From NCBI RefSeq assembly GCF_015234135.1, contig NZ_JADGIK010000004.1, positions 124,001 to 188,000 on the forward strand: 64,000 nt of DNA, in the 5' to 3' direction. Shown here one piece after another: positions 51,679 to 59,013 of the stretch. A program made the translations under genes and the position numbers. The notes beneath the pieces are model-generated. The model saw nothing but the letters and a program-made list of their open reading frames with translations, did not search any database and was not told the origin of the DNA. Source of the DNA: Faecalibacter rhinopitheci (lineage in GTDB: Bacteria; Bacteroidota; Bacteroidia; Flavobacteriales; Weeksellaceae). Each line of letters opens with the position of its first letter. Within the stretch, counting starts at the first letter, position 1.

Positions 51679-51684
51679 TATTTT

Positions 51685-51723
51685 AATTCAATAAAGCAGT
51701 TTATATTTCTGCTTTATTGAATT
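51685..51723. terminator. long perfect bidirectional terminator hairpin
   Basis: AATTCAATAAAGCAG (51685-51699) and CTGCTTTATTGAATT (51709-51723) form a perfect 15-bp stem. The right arm overlaps the end of the MocR gene. Confidence 0.75.
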
Positions 51724-53173
51724 GTTTATTAATACAAATTTGTAAAATTTTAAGTATAGCAATCATCTCATTATCTTCTAAATGTGCAAATCCAATTCTC
51801 ATTGCAGTTATTTTTTTGTTTTGATATAAAATATGTTGAGGAATATATAAATTCTTCTTTTCACAATCTTGTTTTAATCTCATTAGATTAATAGGAATTT
51901 TCCACTTAACCCAAACAGCAAACCCATTCTTTGGAAAATTAAATTCAATTTCATTCCCAAAATGTTGAATTAATAGATTACAAAAGTAGTCTCGTCTCTC
52001 TTTATATTTTTTTCTATGTTTTCTTAATATTTTACTTATTTCGCCTTCATTTATTATTTCACCAATAGTTTGTGCTACAAGTGGATGTATAGGATTTTCA
52101 TATACAGCCTGATGTTTTTTAGTTTCGATGATAAAATCACTTGGAGCTATTATGTAACTAAAATTATAATTATCCCCTAATTCATTCCCAAATTTCCCAA
52201 TGTAAATAATATTTCCTTCATTATTTATAGAAGCTAATGGTGTAGTAGGTCTGGATGTATAATAAAAATCAAAATCTGGATCGTCTTCAATTATCACACA
52301 ATTTTTTTCTTTTGCAAAATTTAATAATTCAATTTTGCGTTGAGAGTTTAAAGCAGTCGTGGCGGGATATTGTTGTGTATTGATATAGATAGCCTTTATA
52401 TTTTTTAAGCTACTTTTGATTCTTAAATCATCTAAAATAATACCTTGATTATCGATATCAATCGGAATCAAATTAATTTGATTAGATTGTAAAATCATGT
52501 TAGATTTAAAATTACTTATCTCACTTACAGCTATATAATCTTTTGGTACAGTAATTACTTTTGTCACTAGTTGTAAAGCCATTTCGTGATTTTTTGTAAT
52601 AAGAATGTTAGAATGTGAAATACTTAGATTCCTTGTAGAATTTATATAATTTGTAAAATGCTTTAGGAAAAAAATGTTTTCTGAAGCACCTAATTTATTT
52701 TTATATTGCTTCCTATTCAAGATATTAGAATATATTTTAGCAGGCAATTTTAATTCTGATAAATAAGGATCTGGTTTTCCATCATTCAAATAAAATTCAA
52801 ATGTATCCTTAACATTTTCCAACTTTAAAAGTTCAGAATTTTCAAAATCAAATGAAGCTTTAGAAGGAAATCCTGCTTTTATTTTTACTGAATTTTTTTC
52901 TAAAATAGCTTCGTTCTGAACATATGTACCCTTATTGGGAATAATTTTAATCCAGCCTAAATCTTCTAATTCACTAAAACTTTTAACAATTGTATTTCTA
53001 TTAAGTTTTATCAATTTTGATAAACATCTTGTACCTGGAAATCGATAGCCATGGTGTAGATAACCTCTTTGTATAGCATTTATTATCTGATCCACTAATT
53101 GAATATAAATTGGTGTATTTGATTTTTTATCTAAATAGATGAAATCAAAATTTAATAAAACCGGACTATTCAT
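51701..53173 (-). CDS. MocR/GntR-family regulator with degenerate aminotransferase domain
   Basis: This 490-residue protein has an N-terminal GntR winged helix (TPIYIQLVDQIINAIQRGYL, LPGTRCL-like FPGTRCLSKLIKLNRNTIVK) followed by a fold type I aminotransferase domain (about 120-490). Landmarks are readable: AINTQQYPATTAL-like YINTQQYPATTAL, CVIIEDDPDFDFYY and IIYIGKFGNELGDNYNFSYI. At the position of the PLP-binding lysine in MocR proteins (FSK), this protein has FGN near residue 328, and the following arginine is also changed. It probably does not form a PLP Schiff base. It is divergent from a TonB receptor gene, which it presumably controls, and its start overlaps a direct repeat. Confidence 0.85.
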   Translation of the reverse strand: MNSPVLLNFDFIYLDKKSNTPIYIQLVDQIINAIQRGYLHHGYRFPGTRCLSKLIKLNRNTIVKSFSELEDLGWIKIIPNKGTYVQNEAILEKNSVKIKAGFPSKASFDFENSELLKLENVKDTFEFYLNDGKPDPYLSELKLPAKIYSNILNRKQYKNKLGASENIFFLKHFTNYINSTRNLSISHSNILITKNHEMALQLVTKVITVPKDYIAVSEISNFKSNMILQSNQINLIPIDIDNQGIILDDLRIKSSLKNIKAIYINTQQYPATTALNSQRKIELLNFAKEKNCVIIEDDPDFDFYYTSRPTTPLASINNEGNIIYIGKFGNELGDNYNFSYIIAPSDFIIETKKHQAVYENPIHPLVAQTIGEIINEGEISKILRKHRKKYKERRDYFCNLLIQHFGNEIEFNFPKNGFAVWVKWKIPINLMRLKQDCEKKNLYIPQHILYQNKKITAMRIGFAHLEDNEMIAILKILQICINKQFNKAEI

Positions 53174-53193
53174 AATTAAAAAACTGGACTATT
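53161..53193. repeat. direct repeat C[CT]GGACTATT, candidate MocR operator
   Basis: CCGGACTATT at 53161-53170 and CTGGACTATT at 53184-53193 are direct repeats 23 bases apart. The first covers codons 2-5 of the MocR gene on the minus strand; the second lies upstream of the TonB receptor promoter (-7 at 53214). Confidence 0.55.
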
Positions 53194-53213
53194 TATATAG
53201 GTTGGTAAGATAA

Positions 53214-53221
53214 TACTTTTG
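53214..53221 (+). promoter_or_regulatory. promoter -7 box (TACTTTTG) of the TonB receptor gene
   Basis: TACTTTTG fits TANNTTTG, 38 bases before the ATG at 53260 and 20 bases after the second operator-like repeat. Confidence 0.6.
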
Positions 53222-53259
53222 TCTTGAAAAATTAACGCAAGAAATTAATTATTAGATCA

Positions 53260-55119
53260 ATGAAGAGAATTTTTATTCTAGTCAGTTTCATCGGAACTTT
53301 CTCGAAGGCTCAAGAAGCGAAAGATACCATCGCAATACAAGAAGTGACACTTTTAGAAAACCGATTACATAGCGCAGTTTCAAAAGAAAATCGTAACGTA
53401 TACATCGTAGATAAAGCCCAAATCGATCGCTTACCAGCAAAAACAATTCAAGAAGTGTTACAATATGCTTCCGGAATTGATTTACGACAACGTGGTCCTT
53501 TCGGATCGCAAGCAGATATTTCCATGGATGGAGGGAGTTTTGAACAAACTTTAATTTTATTGAATGGTTCAAAAGTGATTGATCAGCAAACGGCGCACAA
53601 TACACTAAACTTACCTATTCCATTAGAAATAGTAGAGCGGATCGAAGTTATACGTGGTCCTGCGGCTCGTGTGTATGGAAACAATAGTTTAACAGGTGTT
53701 ATCAATATTGTAACGCGTAAACCTCGTCAAAATGGTTTATACGGCCACACTTATTTTGGGACGAGCTTTAAGAAAGATACAGAAGAAACGAATGAATTAT
53801 TTTCAAATCGAGGGATTCAATTGGGTGGGACCTTAGCACAAGAAAAGCATCAACATCAATTGTTTTTAAGTCACGAAACAGGTAATGGAACACGTTACAA
53901 TACAGCGTTTGAAAATAATAAAATTTATTACCAAGGAAATATACAATTCAGTGCTAATCACCAACTGATAGCTTCTTATGGTTACGTGAAAAATGGATTT
54001 GGAGCCAACGGATTTTACGCTGCCCCAGGTGATAAAGATTCAAAAGAAATCGTAGAAACTTCAATGGTGATGATTCAATCAAAGCATCAGCTTTCTAATC
54101 GTTGGCATATTGAGCCTAGATTAAGTTATCGCTATAATTTTGATGATTATCGTTATTTTAAACATGATTTAAATCGAGCGCGTTCGAAGCATTATTCCAA
54201 TGCATTAGCGGGAGAAATCAATTCGACATATGCTTTCAATAGTGGGAAATTAGGTTTCGGAGCTGAATTTCGTAACGAGCAAATCAATTCAACAAGTATC
54301 AATTCGCACACCAGAGATAATTTTGGATTGTATGCGGAATATAAAACGGATTTAACGGAAAAGTTGAATATCAATGCGGGAGCTTACATCAATTATAATT
54401 CGCAATACGATTGGCAAATTTTTCCAGGAATAGATGCCAGTTACAAGCTTACGAAATATTTAAAAATTGTAGGAAATATTGGAACGAGTCAACGAATTCC
54501 ATCGTTTACCGATTTGTATTTAGATCAGCGTCCTGGGAATATTGGGAACAGTAATTTAGAATCTGAAAAAGCATTCCAAACAGAATTTGGATTGAAATGG
54601 GCCAAATCCAATTGGAGTGTGAATGCATATTATTTCTACCGTAACATCCATAATTTTATCGATTGGATCAGACAAACGACCGATCAGCCGTGGCAAGCTA
54701 ATAATTTTGGTGATTTGAAAACGAATGGATTCAATGCTAAATTGAATTATCAACATATTTTTAATCAACAGCAACAATTAAAAATAGGATTAAGTTATGC
54801 GTATTTAGATCCAAAATTTGAACAAATTAATCCTGAAATCGCTTCAAAATATCGTATCGAATCATTAAAACATCAATTGATTAATACAATTGATTATCAA
54901 TATAAAAATTTTAATATTTCGTTAGCGAATCGCTATTTAACACGACAATCGTATAAATCATATTGGTTGAGCGATATACGAGTTAATCAACGTTTTACAA
55001 AAAATATGGATGTAATTCTTGACGTCCAAAATCTTTGGAATACCAGCTATAATGAAGTTGGATCAATTCCATTACCAACTCGTTGGATGAGTATCGGAAT
55101 AAAATGGAACGGAATTTAA
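53260..55119 (+). CDS. TonB-dependent receptor, small-ligand type
   Basis: The 619-residue outer-membrane protein has a signal peptide (MKRIFILVSFIGTFSKAQ), a TonB-box-like segment (AIQEVTLLENR), and a plug domain (about 40-150: LQYASGIDLRQRGPFGSQAD, ILLNGSKVIDQQTAHN, IERIEVIRGP, VYGNNSLTGVINIVTR). A 22-strand barrel follows and ends VGSIPLPTRWMSIGIKWNGI. Length and plug resemble BtuB-like receptors for cobalamin or siderophores. No carboxypeptidase-like N-domain and no SusD are present, so it is not SusC-type. Divergent control by the MocR protein suggests an amino-acid or vitamin-like ligand, which remains inference. Confidence 0.9.
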   Translation: MKRIFILVSFIGTFSKAQEAKDTIAIQEVTLLENRLHSAVSKENRNVYIVDKAQIDRLPAKTIQEVLQYASGIDLRQRGPFGSQADISMDGGSFEQTLILLNGSKVIDQQTAHNTLNLPIPLEIVERIEVIRGPAARVYGNNSLTGVINIVTRKPRQNGLYGHTYFGTSFKKDTEETNELFSNRGIQLGGTLAQEKHQHQLFLSHETGNGTRYNTAFENNKIYYQGNIQFSANHQLIASYGYVKNGFGANGFYAAPGDKDSKEIVETSMVMIQSKHQLSNRWHIEPRLSYRYNFDDYRYFKHDLNRARSKHYSNALAGEINSTYAFNSGKLGFGAEFRNEQINSTSINSHTRDNFGLYAEYKTDLTEKLNINAGAYINYNSQYDWQIFPGIDASYKLTKYLKIVGNIGTSQRIPSFTDLYLDQRPGNIGNSNLESEKAFQTEFGLKWAKSNWSVNAYYFYRNIHNFIDWIRQTTDQPWQANNFGDLKTNGFNAKLNYQHIFNQQQQLKIGLSYAYLDPKFEQINPEIASKYRIESLKHQLINTIDYQYKNFNISLANRYLTRQSYKSYWLSDIRVNQRFTKNMDVILDVQNLWNTSYNEVGSIPLPTRWMSIGIKWNGI

Positions 55120-55146
55120 TACATCCTTTTTAGAATATTTAATGCG

Positions 55147-55189
55147 AAAACCGCCATTTTCTTAAGACTTGAAAATGGCGGTTTTGTTA
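55147..55189 (+). terminator. terminator of the TonB receptor gene
   Basis: AAAACCGCCATTTTC (55147-55161) and GAAAATGGCGGTTTT (55171-55185) form a perfect 15-bp stem. It lies between convergent genes and can serve both strands. Confidence 0.85.
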
Positions 55190-55193
55190 TATT

Positions 55194-55712
55194 TTATTTT
55201 ATTAAAAACCGAGCAATTTGATCACTGAATATTAAAATTAATAAAGCTGAAACACTTATTATAATATTATGTATCAAGTCAAAACTCTCAATGGTCAGAA
55301 AATCGTCTTTAATACGGAAATGTTGTACAGTACTAATGATTACTTCTGGTATTGCTAGAATACATAAAATTACAGCTGTAATATAGAGCGTTATTTGTAC
55401 ATAAATTTGAAGGTTAAGATTCAAATTTCCAATCGTTTTATTCGTAAATTCTTGATCTAAATGAAGAAATTTTAAAACGAGCTCTGTTTTATAAATAAAC
55501 AAATAATAGATAAATAGGTTAATGAAAATATCAGTGATGATGAATGATAAAGCCATCGACAGATCTGAATTTTCTATTATCTCTTCGGGATAAATAGTAT
55601 CCTCTATAAATATTAACGTAACATATCCAGGTATGATGTAAATAGAGCTGATAAGAATAAAAATTAATCCAATCAATTTTACAATGATGGTTAGTAAATT
55701 CTTAATAGTCAT
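55194..55712 (-). CDS. four-helix membrane protein, unknown function
   Basis: The start MTIKNLLTIIVK at 55712 is chosen because it follows the YqaE stop by one base; a longer frame would overlap that gene by 41 bases. The 172-residue protein has four helices (about 5-30, 55-75, 105-130 and 145-168) with a short charged loop (FIEDTIYPEEIIEN). The arrangement is like DUF2975-type membrane proteins, but I cannot confirm the family. It is probably cotranslated with YqaE. Confidence 0.65.
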   Translation of the reverse strand: MTIKNLLTIIVKLIGLIFILISSIYIIPGYVTLIFIEDTIYPEEIIENSDLSMALSFIITDIFINLFIYYLFIYKTELVLKFLHLDQEFTNKTIGNLNLNLQIYVQITLYITAVILCILAIPEVIISTVQHFRIKDDFLTIESFDLIHNIIISVSALLILIFSDQIARFLIK

Positions 55713-55713
55713 T

Positions 55714-55896
55714 TTAATCGTTAAATCTATTAATTCGTTTTTTATTTCTTTCATCCAATAGTGATGCTACTGCCCAAATCGAACAAGGAATCCAACCAAC
55801 AAGTGTTATCTGCAAAACAAAGCAAAGTATAGCAATTAAAATCTTTCCTCTCAATAAGAAAGATAAAGCAGGAAATAATACGGCGATTAAAATCAT
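55714..55896 (-). CDS. YqaE/Pmp3-family membrane protein
   Basis: This 60-residue protein has two helices and the family outline: MILIAVLFPALSFLLRGK, then ILCFVLQITLVGWIPCSIWA with the glycine-x-x-proline turn, then the basic tail RNKKRINRFND. Pmp3-type proteins affect membrane potential and salt or pH tolerance. It directly precedes the four-helix protein gene, which starts one base after its stop. Confidence 0.82.
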   Translation of the reverse strand: MILIAVLFPALSFLLRGKILIAILCFVLQITLVGWIPCSIWAVASLLDERNKKRINRFND

Positions 55897-55906
55897 ATCT
55901 CTAAAA

Positions 55907-56785
55907 TTATATTTTCATTAACAACCAAAACCATGCGCTTTGTACATCACCTTGATCCAATAATTTAGCTGAAATTTGATGTCTTACTTCGGTAGGTTTA
56001 AATTTTTGGATATCCAAACGATTGCCTAATTGTGTTTTAAAGTTTTCAATTGAATCTTGAGTCGGAAGCGCTTCAACATTCCCTAATTGTCCTAAATGAT
56101 TTCCTGTTAAAAATTTTGAATATTTAATCTCTTCAGGTAAAGAATCAATTCCTAAACCTATTGTACGAGTTGGTTTCTCCACTTCGAATATCGATTCTGG
56201 AATCACACGACAATAAAAATCTTCACCCATACGAGCTACTAAATCTAAATCATATGGACTGACATTATCTTCTTCGTTCAAATACTGATCTTGAACGTGC
56301 ATTTTTACAATTTCAGCAATAATTAAATTGGCCGCTCCCGGTTGATCTGAAATTGAAATTACATCGCGAACTTTACATTCCAATTGAAAAGGACTTTCCG
56401 CAACACGAGGCGGTTGAACCAGTTCAGAAGCGATAGGCGTTAATCCGGCTTTTGCAAATTCATCCACTCCTTTAGGATATTCAACACTAGCTAATGATTG
56501 CTGTTGTACCATATCATAATTCACGATATTGATTACACATTCAGGATGTTCCCAAACATTTTCTAAGGTATGCTTTGTTGCCCCATCACGCATTTTACGC
56601 AACGGTGAAAAGACACAAATTGGAGGATTAATTCCCATAATATTAAAAAAAGAAAATGGGCTTAAATTCATTTTACCATCTTTATCCACTGTACTTGCAA
56701 AGCAAATTGGGCGAGGCGAGATAGCATGTTTCAGCAAATTATCAAATGCTTTAGTGTTCGGTTCGAATGATTTAGTTTTTTGCAT
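55907..56785 (-). CDS. flavin reductase-like FMN-binding split-barrel protein
   Basis: At 292 residues it has the split-barrel start ISPRPICFASTVDKDGKMNL with NLSPFSFFNIMGINPPICVF, the typical flavin-reductase-like motif, and later GLTPIASELVQPPRVAESPF with the conserved CKV segment. Members reduce flavin or bind FMN. It overlaps the FAH-family gene by 14 bases and is translationally coupled to it. In Flavobacteriia this pair is often found with tyrosine degradation genes, which agrees with hmgA and hppD downstream at 62.5-64 kb. Confidence 0.85.
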   Translation of the reverse strand: MQKTKSFEPNTKAFDNLLKHAISPRPICFASTVDKDGKMNLSPFSFFNIMGINPPICVFSPLRKMRDGATKHTLENVWEHPECVINIVNYDMVQQQSLASVEYPKGVDEFAKAGLTPIASELVQPPRVAESPFQLECKVRDVISISDQPGAANLIIAEIVKMHVQDQYLNEEDNVSPYDLDLVARMGEDFYCRVIPESIFEVEKPTRTIGLGIDSLPEEIKYSKFLTGNHLGQLGNVEALPTQDSIENFKTQLGNRLDIQKFKPTEVRHQISAKLLDQGDVQSAWFWLLMKI

Positions 56786-57764
56786 GGTCGTTTAAATTCT
56801 CTTGATAAAGATGAACAGAATTTGTTAATTTTCCTAATCCTTTTATTTCTATTTCGATACAATCTTCTGGCTGTATCCATTGCACTTCGTAATTTGGATC
56901 TTTTCTTTTTCCAGTTCCGTTTAATTCCAAAAAACATCCTGTTCCAACTGTACCTGATCCAATAACGTCACCAGGAAATATTTTCACGCCGTAAGAAACT
57001 CGTTCGATGATTTCAGCAAACGTCCAATGCATATCCTTGAAATTTCCTCGTGAGACTTCAACGGCATTGACACGACATATCATATCCAAATCATAACAAT
57101 TGCCAATATGTCCTTCTTTTGGAGCTACTTTATAAGCTTCTAATTCATCGGGCGTAATTAAATAAGGTCCCATCATGGAAGCAAAATCTTTTCCTTTGGC
57201 TGGTCCAAGATTCAATTTCATCTCTTGCATTTGCAAAGCACGAGCACTCAAATCATTTAAAATCATAAAACCGCCAATATATTCATCAGCTTCTTCGGCT
57301 TTGATATTCATACCTTCTTTTTTAATTACAATAGCAATTTCTAATTCAAAATCCATTTGATTAAAGTGTTCTGGCATGGCATAGACTTTTCCTGGTCCTT
57401 GAATAGCCTGATGATTCGAAAAATAGAAAACCGGAATTTCATCAAACTCTGGAATCATTTCTAACCCTCGATTTAAACGGGAAGTCTCTACGTGTTGACG
57501 AAAAGCATACGCATCTCGAAAACTCAGCGGATGGGGAATAGGAGCTAACAATTGAGGATTTTCCATCACTGTATTTTTATAATTTCCATTTGTGATTTCC
57601 TTCTGAATTAACTCAATCAGGGGAAAACTAAAAGCTGAATCGGCTAATATTTCAGTTAGAGTGGAAGGTAAGTGGGGATTAATTTGTTCTAAATCATAGA
57701 CTAAATCATTCACAATAATGCCTACTTTTTCTTGGTGTTCCTTTGCGTAAGTAACGAATTTCAT
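56772..57764 (-). CDS. fumarylacetoacetate hydrolase family protein
   Basis: This 330-residue enzyme of the FAH fold has the metal-binding segment DFELEIAIVIKKEGMNIKAE (about 135-155), GGFMILNDLSARALQMQEM, the catalytic KGKDFASMMGPYLIT, and FPGDVIGSGTVGTGCFLEL near the C-terminus. In a tyrosine pathway it would split fumarylacetoacetate to fumarate and acetoacetate, or hydrolyse a related acylpyruvate. Proximity to homogentisate dioxygenase supports the former. The fold also fits 2-keto-4-pentenoate hydratase and acylpyruvase, so the exact reaction is not certain. Confidence 0.87.
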   Translation of the reverse strand: MKFVTYAKEHQEKVGIIVNDLVYDLEQINPHLPSTLTEILADSAFSFPLIELIQKEITNGNYKNTVMENPQLLAPIPHPLSFRDAYAFRQHVETSRLNRGLEMIPEFDEIPVFYFSNHQAIQGPGKVYAMPEHFNQMDFELEIAIVIKKEGMNIKAEEADEYIGGFMILNDLSARALQMQEMKLNLGPAKGKDFASMMGPYLITPDELEAYKVAPKEGHIGNCYDLDMICRVNAVEVSRGNFKDMHWTFAEIIERVSYGVKIFPGDVIGSGTVGTGCFLELNGTGKRKDPNYEVQWIQPEDCIEIEIKGLGKLTNSVHLYQENLNDHAKN

Positions 57765-57864
57765 TTTGTTTGTCGTTTGAAAAGTGAAGATACAAAAGTT
57801 CTTTTAACATTTTGAAATTCGTATAAAGTGGGATAAAGTTTTATTTTTATTAAAAATCAAATCC

Positions 57865-58974
57865 ATGAATAAAGCATCTTCCCTAAAAAAGAATACGTTT
57901 TACAAAGTAGACATTGTTGTAATCGGAGCAGGACAAGCCGGTTTATCGGCTGCTTATTATTTGCAAAAATTCGGAATCGAAGCAGGGAAAGGGTTTGTGG
58001 TCTTAGACGATGAAAACGGAGCAGGAGGAGCTTGGCAACACCGTTGGGACAGCTTGACATTAGAAAATGTGAATGGAATCAATGATTTACCAGGTCTAAG
58101 TTTTGAGGAGGCAATGAAAGAAAATCCAGAGGCTATTCGCGCCAATCAAGCTGTTCCAGCCTATTATTCGAAATACGAAAAAACGTTTCATTTGCCCATC
58201 ATAAGAACGGTTAAAGTGCTAAACATCAAAGAGCAGAAGGATCGTTTTCTGATTGAAACCAATGGAGTACAATTCAGTGCAAGAGGAATTGTCAATGCAA
58301 CAGGGACGTGGAAAACACCCAATATTCCTCATTTACCTGGTTCAGAGTCATTTAAAGGACTCCAATTGCATACCAAGACATATAAAAAAGCAGAGGATTT
58401 TAGAGGTAAGCACGTTATTGTGGTAGGCGCTGGAATATCAGCCGTACAATTATTGGGCGAATTATCCAAGGTTACAACCACGACTTGGGTCACGCGACGC
58501 CCTCCAGATTTTCGTCCTTACGAATTTAATCCCGAACATGGGCGAGAAGCCGTGGCCATGGTCGATGAACGCGTCCGATTGGGTTTACCGCCCAAGTCCG
58601 TGGTTTCGGTGACAGGTTTACCCATTACACCCGCCATTGAAGAAATGTTAAATAACGGTATAATGGATCGTTTACCGATGTTTACCGAAATCACAGCAAA
58701 TGGGGTGAGATGGGAGGATGGCCAAGAAATGAAAGCGGATGTAATCTTTTGGAATACGGGGTTCAAACAAAACATCGACCATTTGAAGGAATTAAATTTA
58801 GTCAGTGAAAAGGGGGGCGTAGTGATGGCAGGTAAAGCAGCCACACAAGTGCAAAAAGATCCTCGCATTCACTTAACGGGTTATGGACCATCCGCTTCTA
58901 CCATCGGCGCAAATAGAGCAGGAAGAGCGGTTGCGCGTGAAATCATCGCTACTTTAGAGTTGAAGAAAGTATAA
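57865..58974 (+). CDS. FAD-dependent monooxygenase-like protein (FMO/CzcO type)
   Basis: At 369 residues it has the FAD motif VVIGAGQAGLSAAYYL (about 11-26), an NADP motif VIVVGAGISAVQLLGEL, and between them the flavin-monooxygenase fingerprint FKGLQLHTKTY (FxGxxxHxxxY). GGAWQHRWDSLTLENVNGI is the group's usual follow-up. It may oxygenate an S- or N-containing compound or a ketone. Its base composition is clearly richer in G and C than neighbours (for example 58440-58640), which suggests transfer. It is followed 39 bases later by the radical SAM gene. Confidence 0.85.
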   Translation: MNKASSLKKNTFYKVDIVVIGAGQAGLSAAYYLQKFGIEAGKGFVVLDDENGAGGAWQHRWDSLTLENVNGINDLPGLSFEEAMKENPEAIRANQAVPAYYSKYEKTFHLPIIRTVKVLNIKEQKDRFLIETNGVQFSARGIVNATGTWKTPNIPHLPGSESFKGLQLHTKTYKKAEDFRGKHVIVVGAGISAVQLLGELSKVTTTTWVTRRPPDFRPYEFNPEHGREAVAMVDERVRLGLPPKSVVSVTGLPITPAIEEMLNNGIMDRLPMFTEITANGVRWEDGQEMKADVIFWNTGFKQNIDHLKELNLVSEKGGVVMAGKAATQVQKDPRIHLTGYGPSASTIGANRAGRAVAREIIATLELKKV

Positions 58975-58989
58975 ATGGGATAATTACCG

Positions 58990-58997
58990 TATTTTTG
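58990..58997 (+). promoter_or_regulatory. promoter -7 box (TATTTTTG) of the radical SAM gene
   Basis: TATTTTTG fits TANNTTTG, 16 bases before the TTG start at 59014. Confidence 0.55.
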
Positions 58998-59013
58998 CAC
59001 AAATTCTACATTT

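Noticed and set aside
53174-53259. Riboswitch before the TonB-dependent receptor
   Set aside because: Only 86 bases lie between the divergent genes and I saw no cobalamin or TPP riboswitch elements; the direct repeats and -7 box explain the region.
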